From Symsagittifera roscoffensis (taxonomy: Eukaryota; Xenacoelomorpha; Acoela; Convolutidae): a stretch of 64,000 nt of DNA. Of this stretch, positions 1-12,400 are shown in pieces. The notes under the pieces were generated by a model. That model made no database searches. It was not told where the DNA came from and was given only the letters and a program-made list of their open reading frames with translations. The stretch spans positions 31,377,301 to 31,441,300 of the forward strand of contig NC_087066.1 of NCBI RefSeq assembly GCF_963678635.1. Reading direction: 5' to 3'. The stretch's first letter is position 1. Each line of letters opens with the position of its first letter. The translations under genes and the position numbers were made by a program.

Positions 1-368
1 GTTCATACTAATACACTATGCTCGCAAGTGTAAACAGCTCCTGGTTGGATTCGGACCTTTGATGTTCCAGGCCTGATCGGACTGAACTTATAAATCAAGC
101 TATCAAACGATAATGTTAATTATGTTGTTAACCTAAAGAAGTCTATGTTCCTATTTTATAAAGCTTGCTAGTCGCAAGCATTATGAGAATCTCTCAATCT
201 TCTAGCGCTGATCTCTGTACCAAAAAAATTACATAATCTTTGGAAAAAATTCGACTACTATTTCAAATGTAACCACTTTTGAAGAAAAAAACTGATGTCA
301 AAGAAAAATAAGTCTTCGAGTCATTATGATGAGCATGCTATGGAAACTATTTTAATTACAATTAAATT
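1..368. other. 3' flank of RTEL1, repeat-derived left edge
   Basis: No gene is visible. The first 40 bases resemble a short repeat seen also near 6960, 7970, 8650 and 13800, recognisable by a 'tactaatacacta' core followed by 'gcaagtgtaaa'. The remainder is AT-rich with nothing recognised. Confidence 0.5.
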
Positions 369-374
369 TTTATT
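369..374 (-). promoter_or_regulatory. RTEL1: Polyadenylation signal of RTEL1
   Basis: On the minus strand this reads AATAAA, 79 bases beyond the RTEL1 stop codon at 453-455, in AT-rich sequence. It is the first canonical signal after the stop and fits a short 3' UTR. Assignment is by motif and distance only. Confidence 0.6.
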
Positions 375-452
375 AGAAACGCTAAAACAATGATTCAAAA
401 AACAACACGGTCTACTTAACCTTCATTAACTATCATAATTAATCAAACTTCG

Positions 453-3400
453 TCACTTGGTAAAGCTAGCACACAATTTGGAATAATGATCTCTATGCTC
501 ACTTCTAATGTACTTCTGCATTAATTTTCGAGCAACTGAAAATTTTGTTGAGCTCATTTTAGACTGAACAAATCTCGCAATGTAATTGTAACTGGCGTTC
601 GGCTTTTTGCTGTCATCACTGATGTAGTTAAGCACCGCCTTTTTGAAGTCTCGGAAATCCAGTTCGGGCAATTCTCGTTGAAGAATTGAAAACAATTGTG
701 CTGAGACCGAATTCAACTTGGTGTGATTTGCTTTCTAAAACATTGCAGAACTAATTAACGTTCAGGAGAATTTGAAGATGTGCTTGAGCATATCAGCCAA
801 TAAAGATATGACGATATCTGAAATCGATCCCACGACCTTCTTATTATTTAAGAGCCATCAGCTAAACACTATCTCAAACTGCCTGGCTAGGATCGAACGC
901 TTGTAAAAAAAACTCAGGAATCAAAAAATGCAGTCTCTTTAAGCTATATGGCTTATGCTGTAAAAAATTTCAAAATTGAACTTGTGCAATGATACGTGTG
1001 ACTTGGCTGATATTGAATAAAAAGGGACTCCATTCTCCAAGAGAAATTGCTTATGTAACAGAAGTCAAAACCTAATATAAAAAGAATTAAATGCAACCTG
1101 CAGTTGAAACTGGCAGCAGAATTACCTGATTCGAGCTCAGTGTAATTTCACTCTTCGCCTGACTACTTGAGATTCCAGATGATTTACAATTCACCAAAGT
1201 GACTTTCGCAACAGCTTTGTCTTCTATAGCCTCTTGTGACGTTCTAGAAGATCGCACCAGTTTGATTTTCTTCTTAGATGAACACAATGTCGAGACTTGG
1301 GAAGAAATATCATCAGTCGTCGAGCTCTAAATTTTATTTACGGGTGCAATTGCAAAAACATAAATCTAGGGTGACAGATACAGGATACTGCCATTGCAAC
1401 GCCTTTGAATGCAACGTTAATTTAAATCTTCGTGAATGGTTTCTATTGCCATTTTTTTCTTATCAGATGACAGGTTCTTCAAAAACCACAAGAAAATCAT
1501 TCGAGCGTATAAATTTGTTGAATTAAATCACATTCTTTGCTATGCATGCCTACCCATCCCTTTATGTTAACTAATCAAAATTACTCAACCATCATTTTTA
1601 TAATATTTACCTGCTGACTGCTACTTTTTTCTTGAGTCTCGTCCTCGAATGTCAGAAGTTGAGATAATACACTTTTTCCTATATTTAGAGCTTTCTTCGG
1701 CTCATTTTCCGAACTCAGATACGTAGTCAGGTTATCACTAATTGGTTCATTTGTCATCCAATCGGGTTTCGTTACATGATAAGTGACCTCGTTTGATTTT
1801 TTCAACCCGGGTCTAGCGTCCTTCAGTTGGTAATGACCAGAAATAGCGCTAGTCTTTTTCTTTTCGGGAGACGTATGCAACGATCTGCTAGTACTCATTG
1901 CAGCAGCACTACTTGATTCGCTATAAGGATACTTCATTTCAGCTATGCGATAGAATGATTTCAGATCTTTCGGCAAAACTTGGAAAGACCTGTAGTCGCG
2001 GACACCTGAAAATACTTCTTATAGTTAAGGCACGGCAAATGTGTCTTTGACAAAAACGATACATTTTTCCGCGATAGGTTTCCTTTTTTTGCAAATGATA
2101 GGAGCAAAAATCAATAATTTTTAAAAGGGTAAGTAGCTTCTGGATGACACTTACTCGATCTAATCCATGAAGACAGATGCGACCGGTTAGATGAATACGC
2201 AAACCTTTCATCACAAAGTAAAATAGCACCGTAGTCGTTCTTATGCCTCAAGACTCTTCCAATTGCCTGGTTTACCGCTCTAATAGCCTGCTGCTGGTAC
2301 CATGACTTTCCATCCAGCGTCTGAGGAACTACTGGAGTCTGGGGTTTGGCTATTTTACCCATAGTTATGGGGTTCATTTTGTTTTCTTTGGTGGCTGATG
2401 TGACTGTGTCTAGGTATTCCATTTTCAATTTGACCCTGGGGTCGAATTGAGGTGGATATGGCAGTCCTGTAATGATGACAGCTCGTCCGTTGATGTCTGC
2501 GAAATCAAGACCTTCACTTACTTTACCCCTAAAACATCAATTGCTATGATATTATCAAATCCGATTGCAGCGGCTGTTGTAAAAATGAACATTTAGACTC
2601 AAGGCATGAAGAAACGCACAAGCGAACAAACATTTTTGAATTTCATCTAGTCCAAGGCACCAATCAGTATTAACGCAAATAATACAACGGACCTGCAGAC
2701 AGCGAAGAAGGCAGCCCCTTTCTTGTCCTCTCTCGTCCTCACATCCAAATTATACTGTGCAATGACCTCTGGTAACGCCGCCTTATCTCTCGGCTCTATG
2801 TAGACTGGCTTGTGTTGGGTGATCCTGGTCCAGATGTCGTGGTTGCCCTTCCAGAAGTCCACACAGCTGGACATGACCGTGTAAGAGGGGAAGAACACCA
2901 GCATTCCATGAGGAACAACTTTGCTAAAACCAAATATTAATTATCTCAATAGCTCAATTAAAACTGGTATTAAGAAGTGTTGAACATTATTTCAAACATT
3001 CCCATAAATTTCAATCAACGATAATCAAACAAAAATTTACGCTGAGGAAAATAAACTCCTAAGAATGCTTCTTGAAAGTTAGCAAAAACTGCGGTACTAG
3101 AAAATAGTAGAATTACGATACACTAGGAATTACACAACACAAACACTGTCAGAAAACATATTAGACATGGAGCAGATCAAAAAAGCTCACCTCATATTGG
3201 CAATCAACGATCCCAGGTCAATTAAGTACATCTCGTTACTTCTATTATTGTATGCCGAACTCAACTTAGCCCCAACTGGACCCGAGTGGACCACAGCGGC
3301 AAAGAACTGGGCAGGAGTGACAATGTGAGGGTTCTGCAGTTGCCAAGGAAACGACATGCGCATCTCGGTCTCGAAAGAAGAAAGGGGAGACAGGGTTCCT

Positions 3401-6400
3401 GACGTGATTATCACCGATCTCACCTCTGAAAAAAAAAACACGACACTCGGTGAGGCTAACAGTTTCGTAGTTATCCGCATATCACTGAGCAACCGTCTCA
3501 AATAAACCAATTGCTCTGCTAAATCATTTCAATTTTGTATTGGTGATATTTAAAACCTGACAGGTCATTAACTACAAAGAAATCCTGGAAGATTCGAGAA
3601 TAAAGAAACAGTATTTCAATATTTCTTTGCATTAATTCTATAACTATATTGACCTGTCTTAAGATGTCACTTCAGCAAAAAAAAGTCTTACGATGTTGCA
3701 CAACAGATTTCAGTGCATAAGCTGGCGAAAAGCACCAATAGTTGACCAGTCTTGGTTTCTCGTCCCCTCCACTCAATGCACCCGCTGAAGTGTTTTTCTT
3801 AGCCCATGGATCATTTGATGTCCCTTTCTCTTTCTCTTCTAGAATAGAAACGTGCATCTTGAATTCTGTTCTGCTGCAGTTGCGGAGGAAGAAGTTCGCA
3901 TATGCATCTTGACCCTGGTCCGGATAGAGCTGTTTGAGAATGTTGGCCATCTTCATTATACCGTAAGGTCTAAAAAGTATTCACAAATCCAGATTCCAGT
4001 CACTTACATGAAGCTAGAAGACAAACGCTTTAGCATCAAAGAACATGTATTTGTCTTCCATTGCATTTATGCGACCCTAAATTGAACTTGCACAACTGAT
4101 CAACAGGGTGTAAGTCAAAAATTTGTCATTATCACAAGGGTAACAAATGAAATTCTTAGCAATTTTCAAAGGCGACAGTTCGCACCGAACGTCAATTTGT
4201 AGCAAGCAACCATTCCATGTATGCTTAATTACCTGAGGTAAAATTGAAAAAAAAGTTTTGGGTTGGTTTTATTGCACTTAAATCCAGCAAACGGAAAAAA
4301 GATGTATTTAGCACCCGTTTTGATTGAAATTCTAAAATGAAATTAAGGAACGATATCAGCTCCCAAGCCTCCCGGCACCATTTGAGCCGCTAATACCATT
4401 GATTTTAACCTTGAAACAGTTTTGAATTTGGAAAGCAAAAATTACTAGTCGAACCGATCAGAGTCAACGAGTTACTGACTACGTCTCCACTTTATAAAAG
4501 ACAATGCAGTACCTTTGTATTTGACAAAGACCCCGAAAGAGATAATTTCATCCTCTTCAATTCATTCGGATGACAAGGACTTAAGGCTGATCACTGCCGC
4601 TGCCGCAAAATTAGAGACGGAACCCAAAACAGTCTAGCATGCGTTTTCTATGGATAACTTTCAACAAATGAACATCTATTTTATTTTTGAGCGGGGACAA
4701 ATAACGTGGTCTTTTCGTTTGATTTTCCTTCAAGCAGGCACCAATTTAAATCTGTAGTTTCAATAACGAAAACTTTTTGTTTCAATTTTAAGTTTTTATA
4801 ATGATAATTTAACTTATAATTTACTCTTACCTTATAATGATAATATTTAAATAAGAGAAAAAAACGAAGTAAAATAAAGAAGACCTGGCTGTATGCCTGT
4901 TGTCTAATTTAACCTGCTGTTAAAAAATCTTACACAGCAAAAAATCTTCAGATCATTTTTTTCTCTAAGGTGAGCGACTTAATTAAAGGAATATGGTAAG
5001 CAACCAAATCTAAAACATAGCCAAAAGACAGTTGGAAAAGGGTAAATAAACGCATATAAACAGAAAAAAAACTTCTTTTTAAAAAAATCTCAATTTCGAA
5101 TTTCAAAGAATAAATAGATGCCCTTTAATCTCTTTAAATTTCTAGAACAATTTATGAGTGGCACTTTTTCGATAAAATTGACCCAATTTGAGGAAACTGG
5201 ATTAATGGGTGATTTTTCTTATTTTGCTGGGAAATCTGAAAAATAAATTCCATTTTCGAAACTAGAAGTCGCTCACGTTTTTCGTGATTTTTATCCTTTC
5301 GCTGTTCGATAGTGAAGTTCGCCTTCCTTTTAACAAAGGAAATGAAATCAAAAGCTAAGCCGCGAGTTTGAGCCTGAACAAAACTTATATTTGCTAATAC
5401 AATAGCTTCGCAAGTGCAGATAAGCCGGAAAAAAACAAACCTTGAAAAAAAGGATATTTTAACCAATCGAGTTTACTGAAAAAAAAAGAACATCGCGACT
5501 ATAAGAGTCTGATATCATACTCGATCATCATACATTTAGCAAACCAAACGCACCGAACAATTTTTATGCAACCGTACCTATCCACCTAGTCCATAGATAT
5601 TTCTCACTTCGGTCTAAGCACCTACAACGAAATTTTTGCAAAAATATATGTACCATTAGAAAAATATTTGGATCCAAAGAATTAAAAGAAATTTTACAAA
5701 GGACCATCTGTTATGGGGGATTGAATTCAGACAACTCTGTCCACTATCATTTCATCCGAGAAAGCTAGCGCGCAGTATATGTTGTCTTATTGAAGGATAA
5801 ACGGATACTTTAACACAGAGGCGAAGCTTAGCTTCGCATTACTTGCGATAACAAAATGAATGACTACGATTAAAACCAAACGGAGAAAAAAAAACTTCAA
5901 AAACGTTTTAGTAAATAGAAACTACAACAAAAGCGAAAAATATTCGGGAAAAAATTAAACCTACAACACTTCAAAATTTACAAGGAGCTTTCGAAATGCT
6001 ATAGTTAAACATTATTTTCAAAATTTTATTTCTGAGGAAAAAAGCTGACAAAAATAAGCACACAAACTATAATCTAAATTAGAAGAAAATTTTTCGAAAA
6101 TTAGCCGCAAAAAAAATTAAACTTGAATTTATAACGAACTAGCGTAACAAAGCCGAAAAAATCTCAGCAGAAACCCATCAAACTAGCCGGAAGGGTTTCT
6201 GCAACAACGCAAAATCAAAAAAACTCTGAGAACAAATTTAAAAATATTTATGTCCTTACCCTTCAGACGACATTCACACGCAAAAAATAAGGCCTCAAAA
6301 AACTCAAAACATGCCAGTAACTCGATATAAACACAGAGGCGAAGCTGCGCTTCGCAAACACTTGAGAACAGGACCAAAAAGCAGCTCTATCAACTTTAAA

Positions 6401-9400
6401 AAATAGAAAACCTCGAATTAGCAAAACTCGGCTACGTGTAGGATTCGAAACTGCAACCTACTGCAATCACGAAACTTTGAGTCGCACGCAGTATCCCCTC
6501 AGCCACTCAGGCTTTATAACCGACAAACACTAGTCATGAATAAAACAGCTAAAAATGCCAACAAATTACCAATGCGATTCGGCACCAAATCCAAAAGGTT
6601 CAATTTTGCAATTACAAATTTGGAATATAACAAACTAAAGGCATCCACACTAACTTTCCACGTATTAAATCGCAAAGTATGAAGACATATTACATAAATT
6701 ATGCATTTCAAAAAATTGTGCGATATATTGAGTTAGAAAATTTCTGAAATCGAGTTTTTATGATTGTGATGTTGTTTGAAACAAATATATTTTTTCGGTT
6801 CATTTGATGAATAAAAAAGCGTCTGTGTTAAATTATTACTATTCGATTGTCAAAGCAAATGCTATCAAAAAGCTGCAAAGGTGCCCCAACATTTTTGGGG
6901 TGCCGCGCCACAGAAGTGCCGCACCAATATTTGCGACTTAGGTTAGAAAAAAAGAAGGTTCGTACTAATACACTAGCTTCGCCAGTGTAAATAAACCGAA
7001 AAAAGACAAACATTGAAAAAATTGAAAGATTAACCAATCGAGTTAGTAAACTTACAACCAACTTCCAAAGCAAATTATAATAATTAGGACCGATGTTCAA
7101 ATTTCTAGTATGTTCAGAATCTGCCAGTTCAAACAGAAAGGCCCAGTAGATGAATGAGTCCAGATGAGTCCTGCGAACAAACTTATTTGCGGGAAAAAAA
7201 GAAGTCTAGTACCCGATTGCAATTCCATTGCTTATCACAAGGGTAATCAGTCCAAATTGATTTGATGCAAACAGTTTGCTCACATGATTACCTAAGTAAA
7301 TGCATTTTAGCACTTTCTTCTTTACATAGCGTATCTGGGATAAAACTTAACAGAGGTAAAGCTACGTTTCGCAAACACTAGCGATACCACGATAAAAATT
7401 AGCTCTGGTAAAAGCAACAGAAAAACAGAAATAAGCCTCGAATTAACAAAAACTCGGCTACTAGTAGGATTCGAATCTGCTAACTTCTGCAATCAAGAGA
7501 TTTTGAGTCTCACGCACTATCCACTCAGGCTTAATAACCGAAAAACACTCACCATGAATAAAGCAGCTACATATGCCAACAAATTACCAATGCTTTTGGG
7601 CACCAAATACAAATAGACTCAGTTTTGCAATTAAAAATTCGGAATATAACAAACTAAAGGCATCCACACTAACTTTGCACGTATTAAATCGCAAAGCATA
7701 AAACCACCTTGTATAAATTATGCATTTCAAAAAATTGAGTTAGAAAAGTCCTGAAATCGAGTTTTTATGAATGTGATGTTGTTTGAAACAAATATCTTTT
7801 TTCGGTTCATTTAATGAATAAAAAGGCATCAACTGTGTTAATATATGACTATTCGATTGTCAAAGCACATGCTATCAAAAAGCTGTATAGGTGCCTTACC
7901 ATTATTGGGTTGCCGCGCCATAAAAGTGCCGCACGAATATTTGCGACTTGGGTTAGAAAAAAGGTTCGTACTAATACACTAGCTTCGCAAGTGTAAATAA
8001 GCCGAAAAAAAAACATTGAAAAAATTGAAAATTTAACCAATCAAGTTGGTTAACTTACAACCAACTTCCAAAGCAAGTTATGATAATTAAGCCCTATAAT
8101 CAAAATTATTGTCTGCTCAGAATATGCCTGTTCAAACAGAAAGGCCCAGTAGATGAATGAGTCCAGGAGATGAGTCCTGTGAACAAAATGATTTGCGGGA
8201 AGAAAAGTTTAGTACCCGATTGCAATTCCCTTGCTTATCAAAAGGGTAATCATTCCAAATTGATTTGAGGCAAACAGTTTGCTCTTATGATTAAGTAACG
8301 AAATGCATTATATAGCACTTTCTTTTTTACATAGCGTATCTGGGATAAATCTTAACACGAGGTGAAGCTGCGTTCGCAAACACAAGCGATAACACGATAA
8401 AAATCAGATCTAAAAAAGCAACAAAAAGTAGAAATAAGCCTCGAACTATTAAAAATTCGGCTAGAGCTCCGATTCGTTCTGCGATCTACGGCGACCTAGA
8501 GAATGTTAGTCTCAGCCACTAACCACTCAGCCATGGACGCTTAATTATTCACAAACACTAGCATCATATAAGGCTGTTAACAGATGATGTGACATTTCCA
8601 ATGAGCAACTTGCCGCCAAATAATGAACACTTAGATTTGCGAGTTAGGTTCGTACAAATGCACTAACGCTCGAAGTGTTTTTTCAAGATTTTCTAACAAT
8701 TTTTTAAACCAAAAAAAAATGCGTCGTTCTTTAAAGGCAGACGGAACATTCAGCCTTGATACGAAGAATTGTTTTTGTTCTTCAACTTAAAACTTTCCTG
8801 TCAATTTCTTTTGATCTGATCAAAATTTTATTGCAACTAACTTTTGCCTGCTATGATTCATTTCATGGTGCGAATAGTCTAGAAAACTATGAATCGTCGC
8901 ATGAGACGAATTGATACTTGCGACAAATTTTCATCAAGCGACCATAAAGTAAAACTTTCTACGCATCTACCATTTAAATAACTTGTGCACCATTAAAACC
9001 ACAATTTGACCTGACCTGATATTGAATGCGTTGTGTGTCTGCAGAGTGGACAAGTACGAGGCTATCTTGTCGAGTGTGGCGATAACGGCGGGTGTGACTT
9101 CTGGCTTGAGCCCCGCATCCTCCAGCCACGAGTAGATGAGACTGCCTTTGAACACACAGCCACTCTTCTGATTGTTAAACTGAAAAAAAAAACATGAGCC
9201 ACTTGCTAAAATACAGCCCTTTCAGTCTCCGCTTTTGATAAACCAAAAAGTCCATATTTAAGTTATTTGATTACAATTTACTCAAATCCAATCGTTGCAG
9301 CCAAAATGAGAAATAAATAAAGTTTCCTTACACCGGAATTTGAGTTGCCCGTGTTGGAGTTGTTCACATTGACATTTAAGAGAGTGGCTTCTAGATTGTG

Positions 9401-12400
9401 AAATATAGTTGCCAATGCGGCCACTTCGCTCGTGTTGAACTCGGGAGTGAGCTGCTCGTCGCCCAGATACACATCAGACTCGTTCAGATTCACCCCGGAT
9501 GATGACTCGCCCTGGAATTCTGAAGAAAAAAGTTTTGAAAGCCAACAGAATTTTCAGAATATTTTTCACCTTCACATCAAGTTAAAGCAGAACATTACGC
9601 TAAAGCCCTTTCAATTTCAAGAATCTTTTATGCTTGACATTCTGCTCGCATAACTAACCCAATTACAAACAACTCGTCAATAGGTAATTTTCTATTCCGC
9701 TGGGAAATCTATTTTCAACCCAAAAGTTGATCACGTTTTTTCACGCTATTTGCACTTTCGCTAGTGGAGAGCATTATTTTTCTTTCTTTCAGCAACAGTT
9801 GCAGCGTAATTCTTTCCCATTGTTGGAGGCAGTTTTCATTAGAAAGCATAAAATCATCATTCAGAATTCATAGATCGCAATTTTATTTTAGCAGGAGCGA
9901 CTATACCACAAAGAAACTTCATGAATAATTTATGCGAATTTTCACCATCACACATTTCAAGCATTCGCCATGAAAAATTCAACGCGTCTAATTAAGCCAC
10001 ATGCGCCATTATATTCAGCAGTATTTCAAGGGAGATAAGAAAAAAAACGCTTTTGAAAGCTTTCGTTTTGCAACGATGGAAGTATGTACCATAAAGTGGC
10101 ATTGAAGATGCAAAAGCACCTACTCTATTATGTAATAAATGATCCCCGATGAATAACTCTATTGTTTAAAACGGCCTGATTGTTTTCAATGGTCTTGTAA
10201 AATAAAAACTACATGTTATCTGTCTCGATTGTTGTTGTAAAGTGGTATATCTGAAGATGACTCAGTTTTGTCAATAATGCTTGCCATAATACCACACGAA
10301 CAGTCATTTAACTGTAATCTAACTCTGAAAATTTCAAAAAAAATGTATTTCTTTGATAGTGCTTTAGTGAATTTTGCTCCAATACGGGAAAACCAATTGT
10401 TTCAACCTTAAAAAAATGATTATGATTTGTTCACCATATAACTTCAAAGGATCATCTTTAGACAAGAATTCGTTTCCAAAATTTTTTCCTGTACCAATTA
10501 AAACTAGGGGCGGATTTAAAGAGGGTGGACGCCCCCCCCCTCCCCACGGATTTGAATCCCTGCCGACCCAAAGGTTCCCCCCTTTGAACTATTTTGAGCT
10601 ATCCATTTTTGGCTGATGGACCCTAAAATTTATCTAAAGGCGCCTATATATACTAAATTTAAATTCGAAAATTTTTTTGTAACCCCCCTAGAGAAAATCC
10701 TAGATCCACCCCCTGATTAAAACAATGATTGAAAAAAAACTCGAGCAATTTTCCAGGCTGTTTTCAAGATTGCTCAGCAAAAAAAAAATCACGATTTAAT
10801 TCAACTTGATGCATTTTTATAGTCTGTAAAATAAAACGATATAATAAAGCTGAAAAAAATTCTGCAGCTTGAGAGTGCCCAATAGTTATGTAACATTTGC
10901 CATTTGCATTACGAACTGTTCTCCTCCCCGTAGTACCTAGTAAAAAAAATCCACCCCTATAAAGAACAAATTCAACGCTAAAGCATAAGCGAATTTTGTA
11001 CCCAGTAACGGATTCGCCTCTTTTCCATTGTGAAGTAGAAACAGTTAAGAATCTGTACTTAATTCCAAACTCAAAGCTGAAATGCTACATCGTCCTTCGA
11101 CAAACTGAAGTTCGATATTCGAAAAATCGGAGCAAAAAACTTTCCACTAAATACAAACAAACTGACTTTTATCCGTTTCAGCCATTCGCTCCAGTAGCTT
11201 CTGTGTTTCTTTAAAAGCAGCTGCCACCTCCAGTGACGTCACAGAAAAAGAGGCACTCTCCTCACACAGCGAGTCTATATTGTGCCCCTCGTCGAAAATG
11301 ATCACATTGTTCATTAACTCCACGTTATGTGCCTGAACAAATAGCATCGGCTAATAACAATTTGGCAGATAGGTTCAATACACAGCTGTTTCTTAGCTAA
11401 TTAAAAGAGCAGTCGGTTGCTGAGTAAGAATAACATAATCTTCCCAGACCACAAATTGTCCCAAGAACAAAAAATAATCCTCAGTTATAGTTCCATTATC
11501 AACTCTCGGATGCAGGACTAAAAGCGCTTCAAAAAGACACATTCGATCCTATATTTGGACTTCTTTGAGGTACCCAAAACCACGCAAAAAAAGAGGCCGT
11601 AATTCAAAATTGAACTAAGCGTGACAAAATTTGATGTGCAATTACTCACTTTCCTAGTGGATGGATCAATGATGTAGTTGTAGGGCATGAAAACAATGTT
11701 AGCTCTTGTAGCACTCATTTCACGGCTGTAAAAGTATGGACAAACTGATTGGTTGATTCCTTGCTGCACCAGATCTTCTATGTCCAAAACTTCTCCGCCT
11801 TCCTTGCTTGACTGCGCAAGTCCACGTCCACCTACAGCAGATTAGATAGGTTGTTTAATCACACTTTAAGAACTTGATCCCATCAGCCGAAAAAATGACT
11901 TTCGATGTAGGCTTTCACTCGTAGTTTAATAATAATAACAGCATTCTCCCGAAACCTTCAACTTTTCCGGCAATGTAATCAAAAAGATTTCTCGGCAGAA
12001 AGACTTAGGTATAATTATCTACAATGGTTTAAAACGGACCGAACACATCAAACAGACTTCAAGAAGGTATCAATGATTTGTTTATGTTGTAAAAAAATCG
12101 CCCTTTCACTCTTAAACAGCAAAAACAAACTTATACGAATCAATGGCAAAATCAATCTTTCCATTAGGTAGCAACTATCGGTGCGCAAAAATCTTTTATC
12201 TATTGAAAACGTAAAACACAGGTCTATGATGGTCAATTGGCGATGCCAGTTGCTATCACAAAAATTTACTTAACAAAAACAACGTTCTGCCGATTACTCT
12301 CTGATTGCGACAATTGATTTACCGAAATGCCTCAACGGGCATTATGACCTTGCGTTTGTTAGTCAATTATATTTTAGAAAAAGTTATTGTACCACCCCAA

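Larger units (their letters stand above)
6330..8690. repeat. Tandem repeat of about 1.0 kb units inside RTEL1 intron 5
   Basis: Two full units and one partial unit follow each other in direct order, starting near 6330, 7347 and 8351. Each begins with a hairpin 'gaggcgaagct..', then a tRNA-Leu-like segment, then an AT-rich body with shared blocks such as 'ttcggttcatttaatgaat' near 6797 and 7801, and 'gtacccgattgcaattcc' near 7210 and 8212. Units are clearly diverged from each other, so the duplication is not recent. Confidence 0.75.

Noticed and set aside
6430-8540. Functional tRNA genes
   Set aside because: Acceptor stems do not pair well, copies vary in D-arm and anticodon, and each is embedded in a repeated unit, so a SINE origin fits better.
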